This document shows, piece after piece, positions 27,869-35,954 of a stretch of 64,000 nt of DNA (position 1 is the stretch's first letter; every line of letters begins with the position of its first letter). The DNA comes from Paenibacillus sp. Soil750 (lineage in GTDB: Bacteria > Bacillota > Bacilli > Paenibacillales > NBRC-103111), in contig NZ_LMSD01000041.1 of the NCBI RefSeq assembly GCF_001428045.1, forward strand, positions 189,847-253,846, read 5' to 3'. The position numbers and the translations under genes are program-made. The notes beneath the pieces were generated by a model that searched no databases, was not told the origin of the DNA, and saw only the letters and a list, made by a program, of their open reading frames with translations.

Positions 27869-27908
27869 GTCAGAGGAGTAAATGCTGACGATTATTGTTT
27901 CTAAATAG
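27869..27908 (+). repeat. 40-base direct repeat, copy 2 (nitroreductase tail remnant)
   Basis: Nearly identical to 25865-25904, including the TAG stop, but without any upstream nitroreductase frame. It looks like a scar of duplication or insertion of the 2 kb between the two copies. It is followed by its own terminator. Confidence 0.7.
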
Positions 27909-27917
27909 CGCCGTATA

Positions 27918-27952
27918 GCCACGAATCGTGTAAATAGATTCGGGGCTTTTTT
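27918..27952 (+). terminator. Intrinsic terminator after the Gfo/Idh/MocA gene
   Basis: GCCACGAATC (27918-27927) pairs with GATTCGGGGC, followed by a run of six T. Confidence 0.85.
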
Positions 27953-27988
27953 AATTTTAGTTTGACAGAACTCTGTAGCCATTCCAGA

Positions 27989-28564
27989 CTACCTCGGGTA
28001 AACTTGATTATTTTCAAATAAATTCCGAACCTGATCGGCCATAAATTGTGTGGATTGCGGCATGTGATGACGTATCCACCACTCCACAATGCCAATAAAA
28101 GCAGAGGCCATGAATTGGGCTTTGATCTCATTGTCAATAATAGGTGTGTTGTCCGACCTTTCCATTTTAACCATCAGATTGACTGTGATAAATTTCAGCA
28201 ATTGGTCCCTGAATAGAAAGGCTCTCTGATTGGAAAACATAGCTGAGAAAAATGGGAAATGGTCACGAAAGTAATCAAAAACAGGTTTAGGCTCTTGTAC
28301 CATTCCATGGCTAACCGTATCGTGCTCCCGTTTCTTACATAACGAGATCAATTCGTTGATGTGCTCTTCAATGCATTTGTCCAAAAGATCGTATTTGTCA
28401 CTATAATGCAGATAAACGGTGCCGCGGTTCACATTGGCACGATCCGCAATCTCGTTAATGGTGATGTGTTCAAAATCTTTCTCCGAAAAAAGCTCGAGAA
28501 ACGACTTCGTTATGGATTGCTTGGTTCGGAGTATACGGCGGTCGGTCTTAACAACGGATTCCAT
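27989..28564 (-). CDS. TetR-family transcriptional regulator
   Basis: Repressor of 191 residues. The N-terminal helix-turn-helix is clear: TKQSITKSFLELFSEKDFEHITINEIADRANVNRGTVYLHYSDKYDLL. The C-terminal part is the ligand-binding/dimer domain, resembling the TetR_C_7/YbiH-like group. It is divergent from a short-chain dehydrogenase gene, and a palindrome lies between them, so it probably represses both itself and the dehydrogenase. Confidence 0.94.
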   Translation of the reverse strand: MESVVKTDRRILRTKQSITKSFLELFSEKDFEHITINEIADRANVNRGTVYLHYSDKYDLLDKCIEEHINELISLCKKREHDTVSHGMVQEPKPVFDYFRDHFPFFSAMFSNQRAFLFRDQLLKFITVNLMVKMERSDNTPIIDNEIKAQFMASAFIGIVEWWIRHHMPQSTQFMADQVRNLFENNQVYPR

Positions 28565-28689
28565 TTCTTTATTTGCCTCCTTCAGTTAATCAACATTTCT
28601 ACGGGCGTTGTTGAATATGAAACATTTACGTATCAATTAACCATTGAGTAATCCGTGCTTCTGCCTATAATAATAATCAACGGCCGTTA

Positions 28690-28713
28690 AATATTCAACA
28701 CGCGTTCAATATT
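28690..28713 (+). promoter_or_regulatory. Candidate TetR operator
   Basis: AATATTCAAC and GTTCAATATT form an imperfect palindrome in the divergent promoter region. A related AACGCCC/GTTGTTGAATAT stretch lies about 80 bases closer to the TetR gene. The operator role is inferred. Confidence 0.55.
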
Positions 28714-28735
28714 GCAAGTAGGGGAGCATATAACA

Positions 28736-29476
28736 ATGGAAAACATTCAAAATAAAGTAGTTATTATTACGGGAGCCTCCAGCGGAATAGGTGAAGCTAC
28801 AGCGAAATTGTTGGCCCAAAGTGGCGCGAAGGTGGTATTGGCTGCAAGAAGAGAGGAACGCCTGCATACGATTGTAAATGAAATTAAACAGGCGGGCGGC
28901 GAAGCCGTATCTGTAAAAGCAGACGTCGTTTCTGTTGAAGATATGCAGAATTTGGCCAAGTTTGCTTTAAATGCGTTTGGCCGAATTGATGTACTGGTGA
29001 ACAATGCAGGGGTCATGCCAAGTTCCAGGATGAATGAATTACGAGTAGGCGAGTGGGATCACATGATCGACGTGAACATCAAAGGCGTTTTATACGGTAT
29101 CGCCGCGGTATTGCCTATCATGCGGGAGCAGCAGTCTGGTCATATCATCAACCTATCTTCTACTTCCGGGTATCAAGTGTCCCCGACATCAGCCGTATAC
29201 GCAGCCACCAAGTTTGCCGTTAGAGCCATTTCGGAGGGACTTCGATTGGAAGAGTCAGCGACTTCAGGTATCAGATCGACCTTGATTGCGCCAGGTTTGA
29301 CGAAGACAGAGCTTTTTGACAGCATTACCAGCCCGGAAGTGCAAGCAATCGCCAATCAAATAAGCGGCTTAGGGATTTCTCCCAACAGTATAGCAAGAGC
29401 CATTGCATTTGCCATTAATGAACCCGATGACACGCTCATCAGCGAAGTTATGGTTAGACCGACCGCGTTGTCTTAA
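28736..29476 (+). CDS. Short-chain dehydrogenase/reductase
   Basis: Classical SDR of 246 residues. The NAD(P)-binding motif is TGASSGIG (12-19), then NNAG, the catalytic Ser in NLSST, and Y155-x3-K159 (YAATK). The pattern AARREER after the second strand suggests NADP(H) preference. The ATG at 28736 follows TAGGGGAGC. It is divergent from the TetR gene and probably induced by the TetR ligand, perhaps a carbonyl or xenobiotic compound. The substrate is unknown. Confidence 0.94.
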   Translation: MENIQNKVVIITGASSGIGEATAKLLAQSGAKVVLAARREERLHTIVNEIKQAGGEAVSVKADVVSVEDMQNLAKFALNAFGRIDVLVNNAGVMPSSRMNELRVGEWDHMIDVNIKGVLYGIAAVLPIMREQQSGHIINLSSTSGYQVSPTSAVYAATKFAVRAISEGLRLEESATSGIRSTLIAPGLTKTELFDSITSPEVQAIANQISGLGISPNSIARAIAFAINEPDDTLISEVMVRPTALS

Positions 29477-29579
29477 ATGCTAGTTATAATTGTAATATAA
29501 TTGAAATCTTATCTTCATCTGGCATTAATATAAGTAGCCTATAATAAACCTCGACCCCCTTTTTAAATATATAAACTTA

Positions 29580-29615
29580 GACCCTCAGCCCGTTGCTGTG
29601 GGTCACTTTTTTTTA
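29580..29615 (+). terminator. Intrinsic terminator downstream of the SDR gene
   Basis: GACCCTCAGC pairs with GCTGTGGGTC and is followed by eight T. It lies about 100 bases after the SDR stop. Confidence 0.85.
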
Positions 29616-29633
29616 TTTCCCTCACATCCCAAC

Positions 29634-29712
29634 AGAAATAACTGTATTTCATCTAGCTAATCGCGAAGGCATGCCGCCCAATAACCCCTTTTCAAGTAAA
29701 TGGAAACCAATT
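29634..29712 (+). repeat. Short two-unit relative of the four-unit element (copy B)
   Basis: AATAACTGTATTTCATCTAG (about 29636) and a second stretch ending TTTCAAGTAAATGG (about 29690) resemble units of the 17.8, 50.3 and 58.1 kb elements, again just after a terminator and a C-rich stretch. The gap from the SDR stop to the next gene holds nothing else that I can see. Confidence 0.45.
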
Positions 29713-29777
29713 ATACTAAGTCTACTGAAAACCATTCTCACCACAGATTCTGACCGTGAAAGGGGTTAAAGCTGCAT

Positions 29778-31355
29778 ATGCTGCCGGTTCAAGGACAGGA
29801 GTATTCCCTTCTAATGCTTTCATCCCTACGTAGACGTCGTTTCCATAAACGGAATACCCTGTATAAAAAAAATATCCCAGGAGATATGCTCTTTGTTGTA
29901 ACACAAGGTAGGGGCATTCTTTGTGTCGATAATCAAGCCATACCGATCAAGCCGAATCAGACCTACTATTTACTTGGAAGTAAACCAATTGAAGTGATGT
30001 TGGAGTCTGAATTCATCGAGTTCTATGTGCTAGTCATTAGACGCGTGACATTTGCCAAAAAGAAAGGCAGCTGGCATTATGTCAATGCGGCAACCAATTC
30101 TTCGCTCTTTCAGACGGGCAAATTACAACTGAAACACGAGAAGCAGCACCTCGAAAGCATAGAGCAGCTACATGAAGAATGCCGATATAAGTCAGTTAAG
30201 GATCCAAGTATTCAGCTCAAATTTCAAAGTCTGATCCAAGCCATGCCGGAGGAAGTGCCAGAACCACTTGAACTTGAGGATGCGTCAAAAGGTATTGATC
30301 AAAGCATCACGTATATGTACAAGCATTTTAATCACAAAATTAAACTAGATACCTTGTCAGACATCGCAGGCTTGACGCCAACTTCTTACTCAAGAAGCTT
30401 TAAGAAAGCCAAGAAGATATCACCTGTCGAATATTTAAATCACATTCGTATCGATTTTTCGAAAGAATTATTGCAACGGTCCGATCCCTCGATTAAGGAT
30501 ATTTCAACGGCTGTTGGATTCGGGAATGAGTTTTATTTTAGCCGCATGTTTAAGAATAGCTTGGGCATTTCGCCTACGATGTATATAAAAAGGAAACAAT
30601 TGAAGGTGGCTGTAGCATCGTGCTTTCGGTATAAGGATTGTTTACGGGACCTTGGGGTTGAAGACACTTACGAATTAAATGGTTACCGACACTTGGAGTT
30701 AGGTGTCGAGGAGAATAAGAGGCTTACACAAGTTCAACTTGAAGGGTTGCGTAACTATCGACCGGAATTAATTATCGCAGATTATAGGCATCTTCCGCTT
30801 TACGATCAATTAAAGCTTATTGCACCGACTGTCATGGTAGATTATTCCATGGATTGGCGTGCGTATTATGTGCGGATTGCAGAGTTGGTTGGACGGGAAA
30901 AAGAAGCTCAACAAACGTTCAGTCAATTGGAACTACGGTTGAAAATTACGAGAGACGCGTTAATGGATACAATTGGTCATCAAAGTGTCTCTTTAATCCG
31001 ACTATATAGTCGGAGAATTCGCGTGCAAGGCCTAGTTGACCATCCATTAAGTCACTTACTATATTCAGAACTTGGGTTAAAGCCAGGTAGTTGTGTCCCA
31101 TTGAACGAGAGGACGAAGGAGTTTGCGGTAGATGGCATGCCAACCTTTGATACGGATTATCTCCTGATTGATAAAAGACTTACGGCACAAGAGGAAACTA
31201 ACCTATACGCGAATGTCTTGAAAGGAAGCACTTGGGATGCGATGAAGGCTGTGCAGAACAATCAGGTTCGCGTGATTCCGAATTGGATCAGTATGAGCTG
31301 GGCCCCTAGCGGCCAGAACCAAATCCTAGATCATTTGCTGCAATGGCATGCCTGA
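29778..31355 (+). CDS. Btr-like AraC regulator fused to siderophore-binding domain
   Basis: Regulator of 525 residues. The N-terminal region is cupin-like (GDMLFVVTQGRGILCVDNQ). A double helix-turn-helix AraC domain follows (about 175-275; LDTLSDIAGLTPTSYSRSFK and IKDISTAVGFGNEFYFSRMFK), and the C-terminal 250 residues resemble a class III periplasmic-binding domain (RPELIIADYRHLP, QLKLIAPTVMVDY) but with no signal peptide, so it is cytoplasmic. This order matches B. subtilis Btr, which activates siderophore uptake genes when it binds the ferric siderophore. It is not adjacent to the 21-25 kb siderophore operon but may still serve it. Confidence 0.92.
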   Translation: MLPVQGQEYSLLMLSSLRRRRFHKRNTLYKKNIPGDMLFVVTQGRGILCVDNQAIPIKPNQTYYLLGSKPIEVMLESEFIEFYVLVIRRVTFAKKKGSWHYVNAATNSSLFQTGKLQLKHEKQHLESIEQLHEECRYKSVKDPSIQLKFQSLIQAMPEEVPEPLELEDASKGIDQSITYMYKHFNHKIKLDTLSDIAGLTPTSYSRSFKKAKKISPVEYLNHIRIDFSKELLQRSDPSIKDISTAVGFGNEFYFSRMFKNSLGISPTMYIKRKQLKVAVASCFRYKDCLRDLGVEDTYELNGYRHLELGVEENKRLTQVQLEGLRNYRPELIIADYRHLPLYDQLKLIAPTVMVDYSMDWRAYYVRIAELVGREKEAQQTFSQLELRLKITRDALMDTIGHQSVSLIRLYSRRIRVQGLVDHPLSHLLYSELGLKPGSCVPLNERTKEFAVDGMPTFDTDYLLIDKRLTAQEETNLYANVLKGSTWDAMKAVQNNQVRVIPNWISMSWAPSGQNQILDHLLQWHA

Positions 31356-31454
31356 AGGAATAAGCACCAATGAATACCCACATGAGTTGTCCTAATTGAG
31401 GTGAAGTAGCATATGTACGACATCTGCTCATTATACATGGGATAGGAGAACATC

Positions 31455-32303
31455 ATGGTGAGGAGAGTGCGTGAATTGTCAAATGAGTTTGTGATGCGTT
31501 CATTGGATGAGATCCGGTTCTGGTCGCGTATTATGAAGGAGCATTCCTTGTTTCTCAAACTGGGTTTTCGATGTGAGGATACGACGTTGATTCAAGAAGC
31601 GAATCATTATTATCATATTTTTGAGCATATCGAGGGTCGATCCCATGCGTATAACGAATTGACAGACCCTGAACAAATTCGGCGATTCAATACGGAAGTT
31701 TCTTCGGCTGCTGCACATATCTGGGCGTTCAAACGAAAAGTTCTCGGACTCATCATCCAATGCAAGCTGCCTGGCGGTAACAACTTTCCATTATTAGTCG
31801 ACCATACGAGCCGTGAGGCAAACTATTTTCGAAATCGTTTATACGAATTAAACACAGGACGATTAGAACCGTTACCCGACGCGATTATTGATGAAAATAT
31901 ATTCTTCTTACGCATCATGGCGGATCACGCCAAATTTATTGGTCACCTGCTGGATCCATCCGAACGTCAGTTAGTGGAACAAGCAAGGAATTTTAGTCAT
32001 GATTTTGACCAACTCCTCTTTCAAGCTATTGATTTAAGCGGAATGAGGCCTCAATCCCAAACCGACCCCCTATTGGATCAGTTCCTTGACCAGAATCGTG
32101 TCTCAGTCGTTGCCCTGCGTGATTTCAAAAAGACAGCCCGCGATTTAATTGAAGCTTGCAAAATCAAGAGCATTATCCATCCCTTGCTGGCGGATCATGT
32201 GTTCCGTGAGGCAGAACGCTTCTTAGCGATCATTGATATGTTCGAGCAGTGCTTGACAGGCAATCCAGTCATTGGGATGCGGGAGGAGCATCTGGGTCAT
32301 TAA
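31455..32303 (+). CDS. DUF2935 helical-bundle protein
   Basis: Protein of 282 residues built of two similar helical halves, each with metal-ligand-like Glu/His repeats: RSLDEIRFWSRIMKEHS and LLVDHTSREANYF in the first, DENIFFLRIMADHAKFIGHLLD and LLADHVFREAERFL in the second. This is the DUF2935 pattern, a ferritin/hemerythrin-like four-helix bundle found mainly in spore-forming Firmicutes. GATAGGAG precedes the ATG. The function is unknown; metal binding is suggested by the conserved residues. It stands alone between two terminators or spacers. Confidence 0.9.
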   Translation: MVRRVRELSNEFVMRSLDEIRFWSRIMKEHSLFLKLGFRCEDTTLIQEANHYYHIFEHIEGRSHAYNELTDPEQIRRFNTEVSSAAAHIWAFKRKVLGLIIQCKLPGGNNFPLLVDHTSREANYFRNRLYELNTGRLEPLPDAIIDENIFFLRIMADHAKFIGHLLDPSERQLVEQARNFSHDFDQLLFQAIDLSGMRPQSQTDPLLDQFLDQNRVSVVALRDFKKTARDLIEACKIKSIIHPLLADHVFREAERFLAIIDMFEQCLTGNPVIGMREEHLGH

Positions 32304-32332
32304 ATGTAAGGGGACATCCATAGGTCAAAAGG

Positions 32333-32358
32333 TCACTTGCTGAAGCAAGTGGCTTTTT
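32333..32358 (+). terminator. Intrinsic terminator after the DUF2935 gene
   Basis: CACTTGC (32334-32340) pairs with GCAAGTG (32345-32351), followed by TTTTT. Confidence 0.85.
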
Positions 32359-32636
32359 ACTTTGCGTAGGCACTCCTTCAGAAGGGGACAAGGATATGAT
32401 AGATTCGCGACAATGGCCTTAGCAAGCAGTTGTCTCGAGTTTCTACTACTAGGTCAATATACAGTGCTATTAGTGGAATTATTATAGAAATAGTATAAAC
32501 AACTAGTCCCCACTATGTTTTAGGAACATATTATGCTAATGAAACGATAAGACATCTATCATGGAGGGAGGAATAACTAGAAAACCGTAACTTACAAGCG
32601 ATTTATGTTCACTAGAGAGATCTGTTAAACGTGGAT

Positions 32637-32665
32637 AAATAAGATCTTCGTTAAGATCTTATTTT
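32637..32665 (+). promoter_or_regulatory. Leader hairpin before the ArsB/NhaD-type gene
   Basis: AAATAAGATCTT (32637-32648) pairs perfectly with AAGATCTTATTT (32653-32664) and is followed by T and the AAAAGAGG ribosome site. Coming at the end of a 330-base leader with no gene, it could be an attenuator. I do not recognise a riboswitch class in 32360-32636. Confidence 0.45.
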
Positions 32666-32689
32666 ACCTTATCGAAAAGAGGTTGAATT

Positions 32690-34033
32690 ATGATGCTGCA
32701 AGATTTCATGATTCCTATCACCATTTTGTCGTTTATATGCACCATTGCTTTTATTATCTTTCGTCCAAATGTAAATGAATCTATTCCCGCAACCGTCGGA
32801 GCCATATTTGTCCTTCTAAGCGGTAGTGTTACTATACATGACGTGGGTAAAATAACTGAAACCATAGGTGGAGCAGCAGTAACCATTATGGCAACGATTG
32901 TTATGGCGATTGTTTTGGAAAGCTTCGGTTTTTTTAATTGGGCTGCAGAGAAGCTCCTAGAACGAGCGAAAGGATCAGGAATACGCCTTTTCTGGTACAC
33001 GAATTTATTTTGTTTTCTGATGACCCTTTTTGTAAACAACGACGGTAGTATATTAATTACAACACCGATCTTACTTATGCTGCTACATCAATTAGGCCTT
33101 AAAAACCATCAAAAAATTCCTTATTTACTCTCCGGCGCTTTAGTTGCAACAGCTTCTAGCGCACCAATTGGTGTAAGTAATATTGTCAATTTAATTGCGC
33201 TAAAAATTGTTCATATGGACCTCTATATGCAAACAGCGATGATGTTTGTCCCTGCTTCACTTGGTCTTGTACTCCTTACAATCCTTCTATTTTTCAGTTT
33301 TTATCGTGTATTACCTCGCAAACTAGCACCAATTAAAGTAGGAGCCTTACACCAAACACATCCACTGCAAGATATTTCGTCGCCGATTCCGATAGAGAAT
33401 AGAACTAAATTCATGCGTAATATCTTAATCTTCGTATTCAGCGTTCGAATAAGCCTATTTGTTGCCTCTTTCATTCATTTTCCAGTTCCATTAATGGCTG
33501 TTATCGGTTCTACCTTCCTGCTGGGCTGGCGTTGGTATTATTTGAAAATTGCGCCAACAGATATGATTAGAAAAATGCCTTGGTATATACTGGTTTTTGC
33601 CTTCAGTATGTATGTGATTATATATGGTTTGCATAATATCGGATTAACCCAAATGCTTATCCAGCTAATGCAACCACTTGTTTCGGGCAGTTTACTTGAT
33701 GCAAGCCTAATGATGGGAGTTCTACTTACCCTATTATCGAATTTATTTAACAATCATCCTGCATTAATGGTAGGAACGTTAACCTTGACGAACATGGGTC
33801 TTGACCCGCTTACCTTAAAAATTTCTTATCTAGCTGGTGTTATCGGCAGTGATATGGGTTCCCTTATTTTACCGATTGGGACGCTTGCAACGATCATGTG
33901 GATGCACATTATCAAGAAAGGGAAAGTAAAGTTGAGCTGGGCCGAGTACTTAAAGGTGACGATTACAGTCATTCCAATTACTCTTATTTTTACGTTAGTT
34001 ATTCTAGCATTCTGGGTATCCTGGATTTTTTAA
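32690..34033 (+). CDS. ArsB/NhaD-type (ion transporter superfamily) permease
   Basis: Integral membrane carrier of 447 residues with about eleven helices. Family features are VTIMATIVMAIVLESFGFFNWAAEK, FVNNDGSILITTPILL (helical hairpin with the conserved N-D), a second half with LLSNLFNNHPALMVG, and a C-terminal GVIGSDMGSLILPIGTLATI. This is the pattern of arsenite/antimonite (ArsB), Na+/H+ (NhaD) and related anion carriers. No arsR, arsC or arsA gene is nearby, so the substrate is not settled. A long leader with an attenuator-like hairpin precedes it. Confidence 0.9.
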   Translation: MMLQDFMIPITILSFICTIAFIIFRPNVNESIPATVGAIFVLLSGSVTIHDVGKITETIGGAAVTIMATIVMAIVLESFGFFNWAAEKLLERAKGSGIRLFWYTNLFCFLMTLFVNNDGSILITTPILLMLLHQLGLKNHQKIPYLLSGALVATASSAPIGVSNIVNLIALKIVHMDLYMQTAMMFVPASLGLVLLTILLFFSFYRVLPRKLAPIKVGALHQTHPLQDISSPIPIENRTKFMRNILIFVFSVRISLFVASFIHFPVPLMAVIGSTFLLGWRWYYLKIAPTDMIRKMPWYILVFAFSMYVIIYGLHNIGLTQMLIQLMQPLVSGSLLDASLMMGVLLTLLSNLFNNHPALMVGTLTLTNMGLDPLTLKISYLAGVIGSDMGSLILPIGTLATIMWMHIIKKGKVKLSWAEYLKVTITVIPITLIFTLVILAFWVSWIF

Positions 34034-34039
34034 CCACAT

Positions 34040-34080
34040 AAGAATTTATTAGTTTCCGAGGCTCGGAAGAACAAATTCTT
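34040..34080 (+). terminator. Stem-loop after the permease gene
   Basis: AAGAATTT (34040-34047) pairs with AAATTCTT (34073-34080), with an inner TTCCGA / TCGGAA stem. Only a weak T-stretch follows. Confidence 0.5.
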
Positions 34081-34185
34081 ATTGGCGATAAAAACCACCT
34101 TTGAAACGCGGTCGCTCATCCTCGAAGTACTTCGATAGAAGTTTTTCTCATTCGGCAGATATGATGATAACTGGAGGTTATTCGT

Positions 34186-34854
34186 ATGCGTGTGCTTCAA
34201 CAATTTGTTGGTCAACAAGTGATTGTTGAAATTTCTGGAAATAATAACTGTATGGGTAAAATAATAGATTTAGGGCTTGATATTATGGTTGTGGTTAATA
34301 AACAACAGTTCTATTATATCCCCTTAGTAAACGTACAGAATGTTAGATTGAATTCAGAGTCCAGAATGGAAACTGAGCTCATATCTGATGAAATGCCAAT
34401 TGATTATCAAGAGGATAGCCTCTCATTTCGAAAGATATTAAATAATGCAAAGGGTCGATTTGTCGAGATTTATGTAACTGGCAACAAAACGATACATGGC
34501 TATTTAACTAGTATTATGAATGACTATTTTGTCTTTTACTCCCCTGTCTATAAAGCCATATTTGTGTCTATGAACCACTTGAAATGGTTAATTCCTTATC
34601 ATGCTCACCTCACGCCGTACTCGCTAAATAATCAATCACTACCTTTGAATCCTATCAACGTATCCTTATCAAGAACCTTTGAAGGACAATGTGAAAAACT
34701 GAAAGGAAACCTAGTCGTATTTGACTTTGGAGATAACACAAAAAAAATAGGCTTACTTCACAAAGTGGAGAATGGTTCCGTAGAATTGATTAATGCCAAT
34801 GGAGATAAAGTCATTTGGAATCTGCAGCATTTAAAAACGGTGTACACACCATGA
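34186..34854 (+). CDS. Protein with repeated Sm-like (SH3-barrel) domains
   Basis: Protein of 222 residues. Three similar segments (about 4-54, 84-141 and 160-220) each show the Sm/LSM-like beta-barrel pattern: a hydrophobic strand, a Gly turn, and a short final strand (VIVEISGNNNCMGKIIDLGLD; FVEIYVTGNKTIHGYLTSIMND; LVVFDFGDNTKKIGLLHKVENG). The first two match the DUF2642-like arrangement seen in spore-coat or YxjJ/GerQ-type small proteins of Bacilli. There is no signal peptide. ACTGGAGG precedes the start. The function is unknown, and the repeated barrel is unusual. Confidence 0.8.
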   Translation: MRVLQQFVGQQVIVEISGNNNCMGKIIDLGLDIMVVVNKQQFYYIPLVNVQNVRLNSESRMETELISDEMPIDYQEDSLSFRKILNNAKGRFVEIYVTGNKTIHGYLTSIMNDYFVFYSPVYKAIFVSMNHLKWLIPYHAHLTPYSLNNQSLPLNPINVSLSRTFEGQCEKLKGNLVVFDFGDNTKKIGLLHKVENGSVELINANGDKVIWNLQHLKTVYTP

Positions 34855-34881
34855 TTGAAGAAGTGTATTGCAGCGGAAATA

Positions 34882-34909
34882 AAAAAAACGACCTTCTGGG
34901 AGAAGGTCG
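34882..34909 (-). terminator. Minus-strand intrinsic terminator
   Basis: CGACCTTCT pairs with AGAAGGTCG, and on the minus strand the stem is followed by a run of eight T. It lies just after a plus-strand gene, yet points to transcription coming from the right, where no minus-strand gene is visible. Confidence 0.5.
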
Positions 34910-35040
34910 ATCGAAAAAAGGTTGAATTATGCATTCGCACACCTTATTTTATGAAAGTAAGGGCTAGTTCGTTTGGGGTAGTAACTAGACGAATAAACTT
35001 TTATATCCGATAAAACTTATAGGAATATAATAAATTATGG

Positions 35041-35070
35041 TTGACGAAGTTTCATCCAGAGTGGTACTCT
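35041..35070 (+). promoter_or_regulatory. Promoter of the sulfonate-type importer operon
   Basis: -35 TTGACG (35041-35046), 18-base spacer, -10 TACTCT (35065-35070). It resembles the promoter at 39643 in sequence (TTGACGA, GTTT, and GT before the -10). Confidence 0.65.
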
Positions 35071-35076
35071 AGAAAT

Positions 35077-35133
35077 GTGACCACCGTATGAACGGAGACG
35101 CTATTCTCTTTAGGGAGAAAAGTGTCTTTTTTT
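35077..35133 (+). promoter_or_regulatory. Candidate attenuator leader RNA 1
   Basis: From the likely start near 35077 the RNA has a tiny hairpin CCGT-ATGA-ACGG (35084-35095) directly abutting a terminator stem (AGACGCT 35096-35102 with AGTGTCT 35121-35127, inner TTCTC/GAGAA) and a run of seven T, all upstream of the ribosome site. The same design occurs at 39731-39775. The pattern suggests regulated termination. The ligand or protein is unknown. Confidence 0.6.
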
Positions 35134-35157
35134 CATTTAAAAGAGGAGTTGAACCTG

Positions 35158-35934
35158 ATGAGCCAACCGTTGTTGAAACTCGAGCATGTGAACAAAACTT
35201 TTCAGTCCAGTAAAGGGTCTGTTCAAGCCTTGCACAATATTCAATTGCAAGTGAAAGAAGGGGAATTTATTACAGTCATAGGACCCAGCGGCTGCGGCAA
35301 AAGCACGCTGCTCAAGATCATTGCTGGACTGGATGTTACGCATACCGGCGAGGTTCAACTGGGCGGTCAGGTGATACAAGGACCAGGCATTGACAAGGGT
35401 TTCATTTTCCAAGAGCCAAGGCTGTTTCCGTGGTTGAATGTCGAGAAGAATATCGCCGCTGACCTTTCGCTGAGAGACCCTGAAGTGCGCAAGAAAGTGG
35501 ATGAACTCATTAAACTCGTCCGCCTGGAAGGCTTTCAGAAGTCGTTCCCGAAAGAGCTTTCTGGTGGAATGGCTCAACGTGTTGCCATAGCGAGAGCCTT
35601 GCTTCGTAATCCGAAAGTGCTGCTGCTTGATGAGCCGTTCGGTGCTCTAGATGCCTTTACTCGAACGCACATGCAGGAAGTGTTGATTGATATTTGGCAA
35701 AAAAATAAAACGACGATGATTTTCGTCACGCATGATATTGATGAAGCGATCTATTTAGCCAATCGGGTTGTGATTCTCAAACCACGGCCTGGCGCCATCA
35801 GGAACATTGTGCCTATCGATCTGCCGATCCCGAGAAAGAAGACGACGACGTCTTTTCAGGAGCTGCGGCTTAAGGTGCTTAGTGAATTCGAGAAAATTGA
35901 AGAGCTAGAATTAATAGATAGTTCCGGCATTTAA
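35158..35934 (+). CDS. Sulfonate/taurine/nitrate-type ABC ATPase
   Basis: ATP-binding protein of 258 residues (SsuB/TauB/NrtD group). Walker A is GPSGCGKST, the signature is [16 protein letters not shown], Walker B is [12 protein letters not shown], and the switch His is in VTHDIDEA. The ATG at 35158 follows AAAGAGGAG; an in-frame GTG at 35122 is inside the terminator hairpin and is not used. It heads an operon of two permeases, two flavoprotein-ferredoxin modules, a binding protein and a nitroreductase. The likely cargo is an organosulfur anion, inferred from the SsuABC family. Confidence 0.94.
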   Translation: MSQPLLKLEHVNKTFQSSKGSVQALHNIQLQVKEGEFITVIGPSGCGKSTLLKIIAGLDVTHTGEVQLGGQVIQGPGIDKGFIFQEPRLFPWLNVEKNIAADLSLRDPEVRKKVDELIKLVRLEGFQKSFPKELSGGMAQRVAIARALLRNPKVLLLDEPFGALDAFTRTHMQEVLIDIWQKNKTTMIFVTHDIDEAIYLANRVVILKPRPGAIRNIVPIDLPIPRKKTTTSFQELRLKVLSEFEKIEELELIDSSGI

Positions 35935-35954
35935 GGAGAAGGGGGGAGATCTCA

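Noticed and set aside
27842-27908. Small gene after the Gfo/Idh/MocA gene
   Set aside because: AGGAG and ATG are present, but the frame is only the copied nitroreductase tail ending in TAG.
35077-35133. SAM-I (S-box) or T-box leader upstream of the sulfonate-type operon
   Set aside because: The leader is too short, and the S-box core and T-box TGGNACCGCG-like element are both absent.
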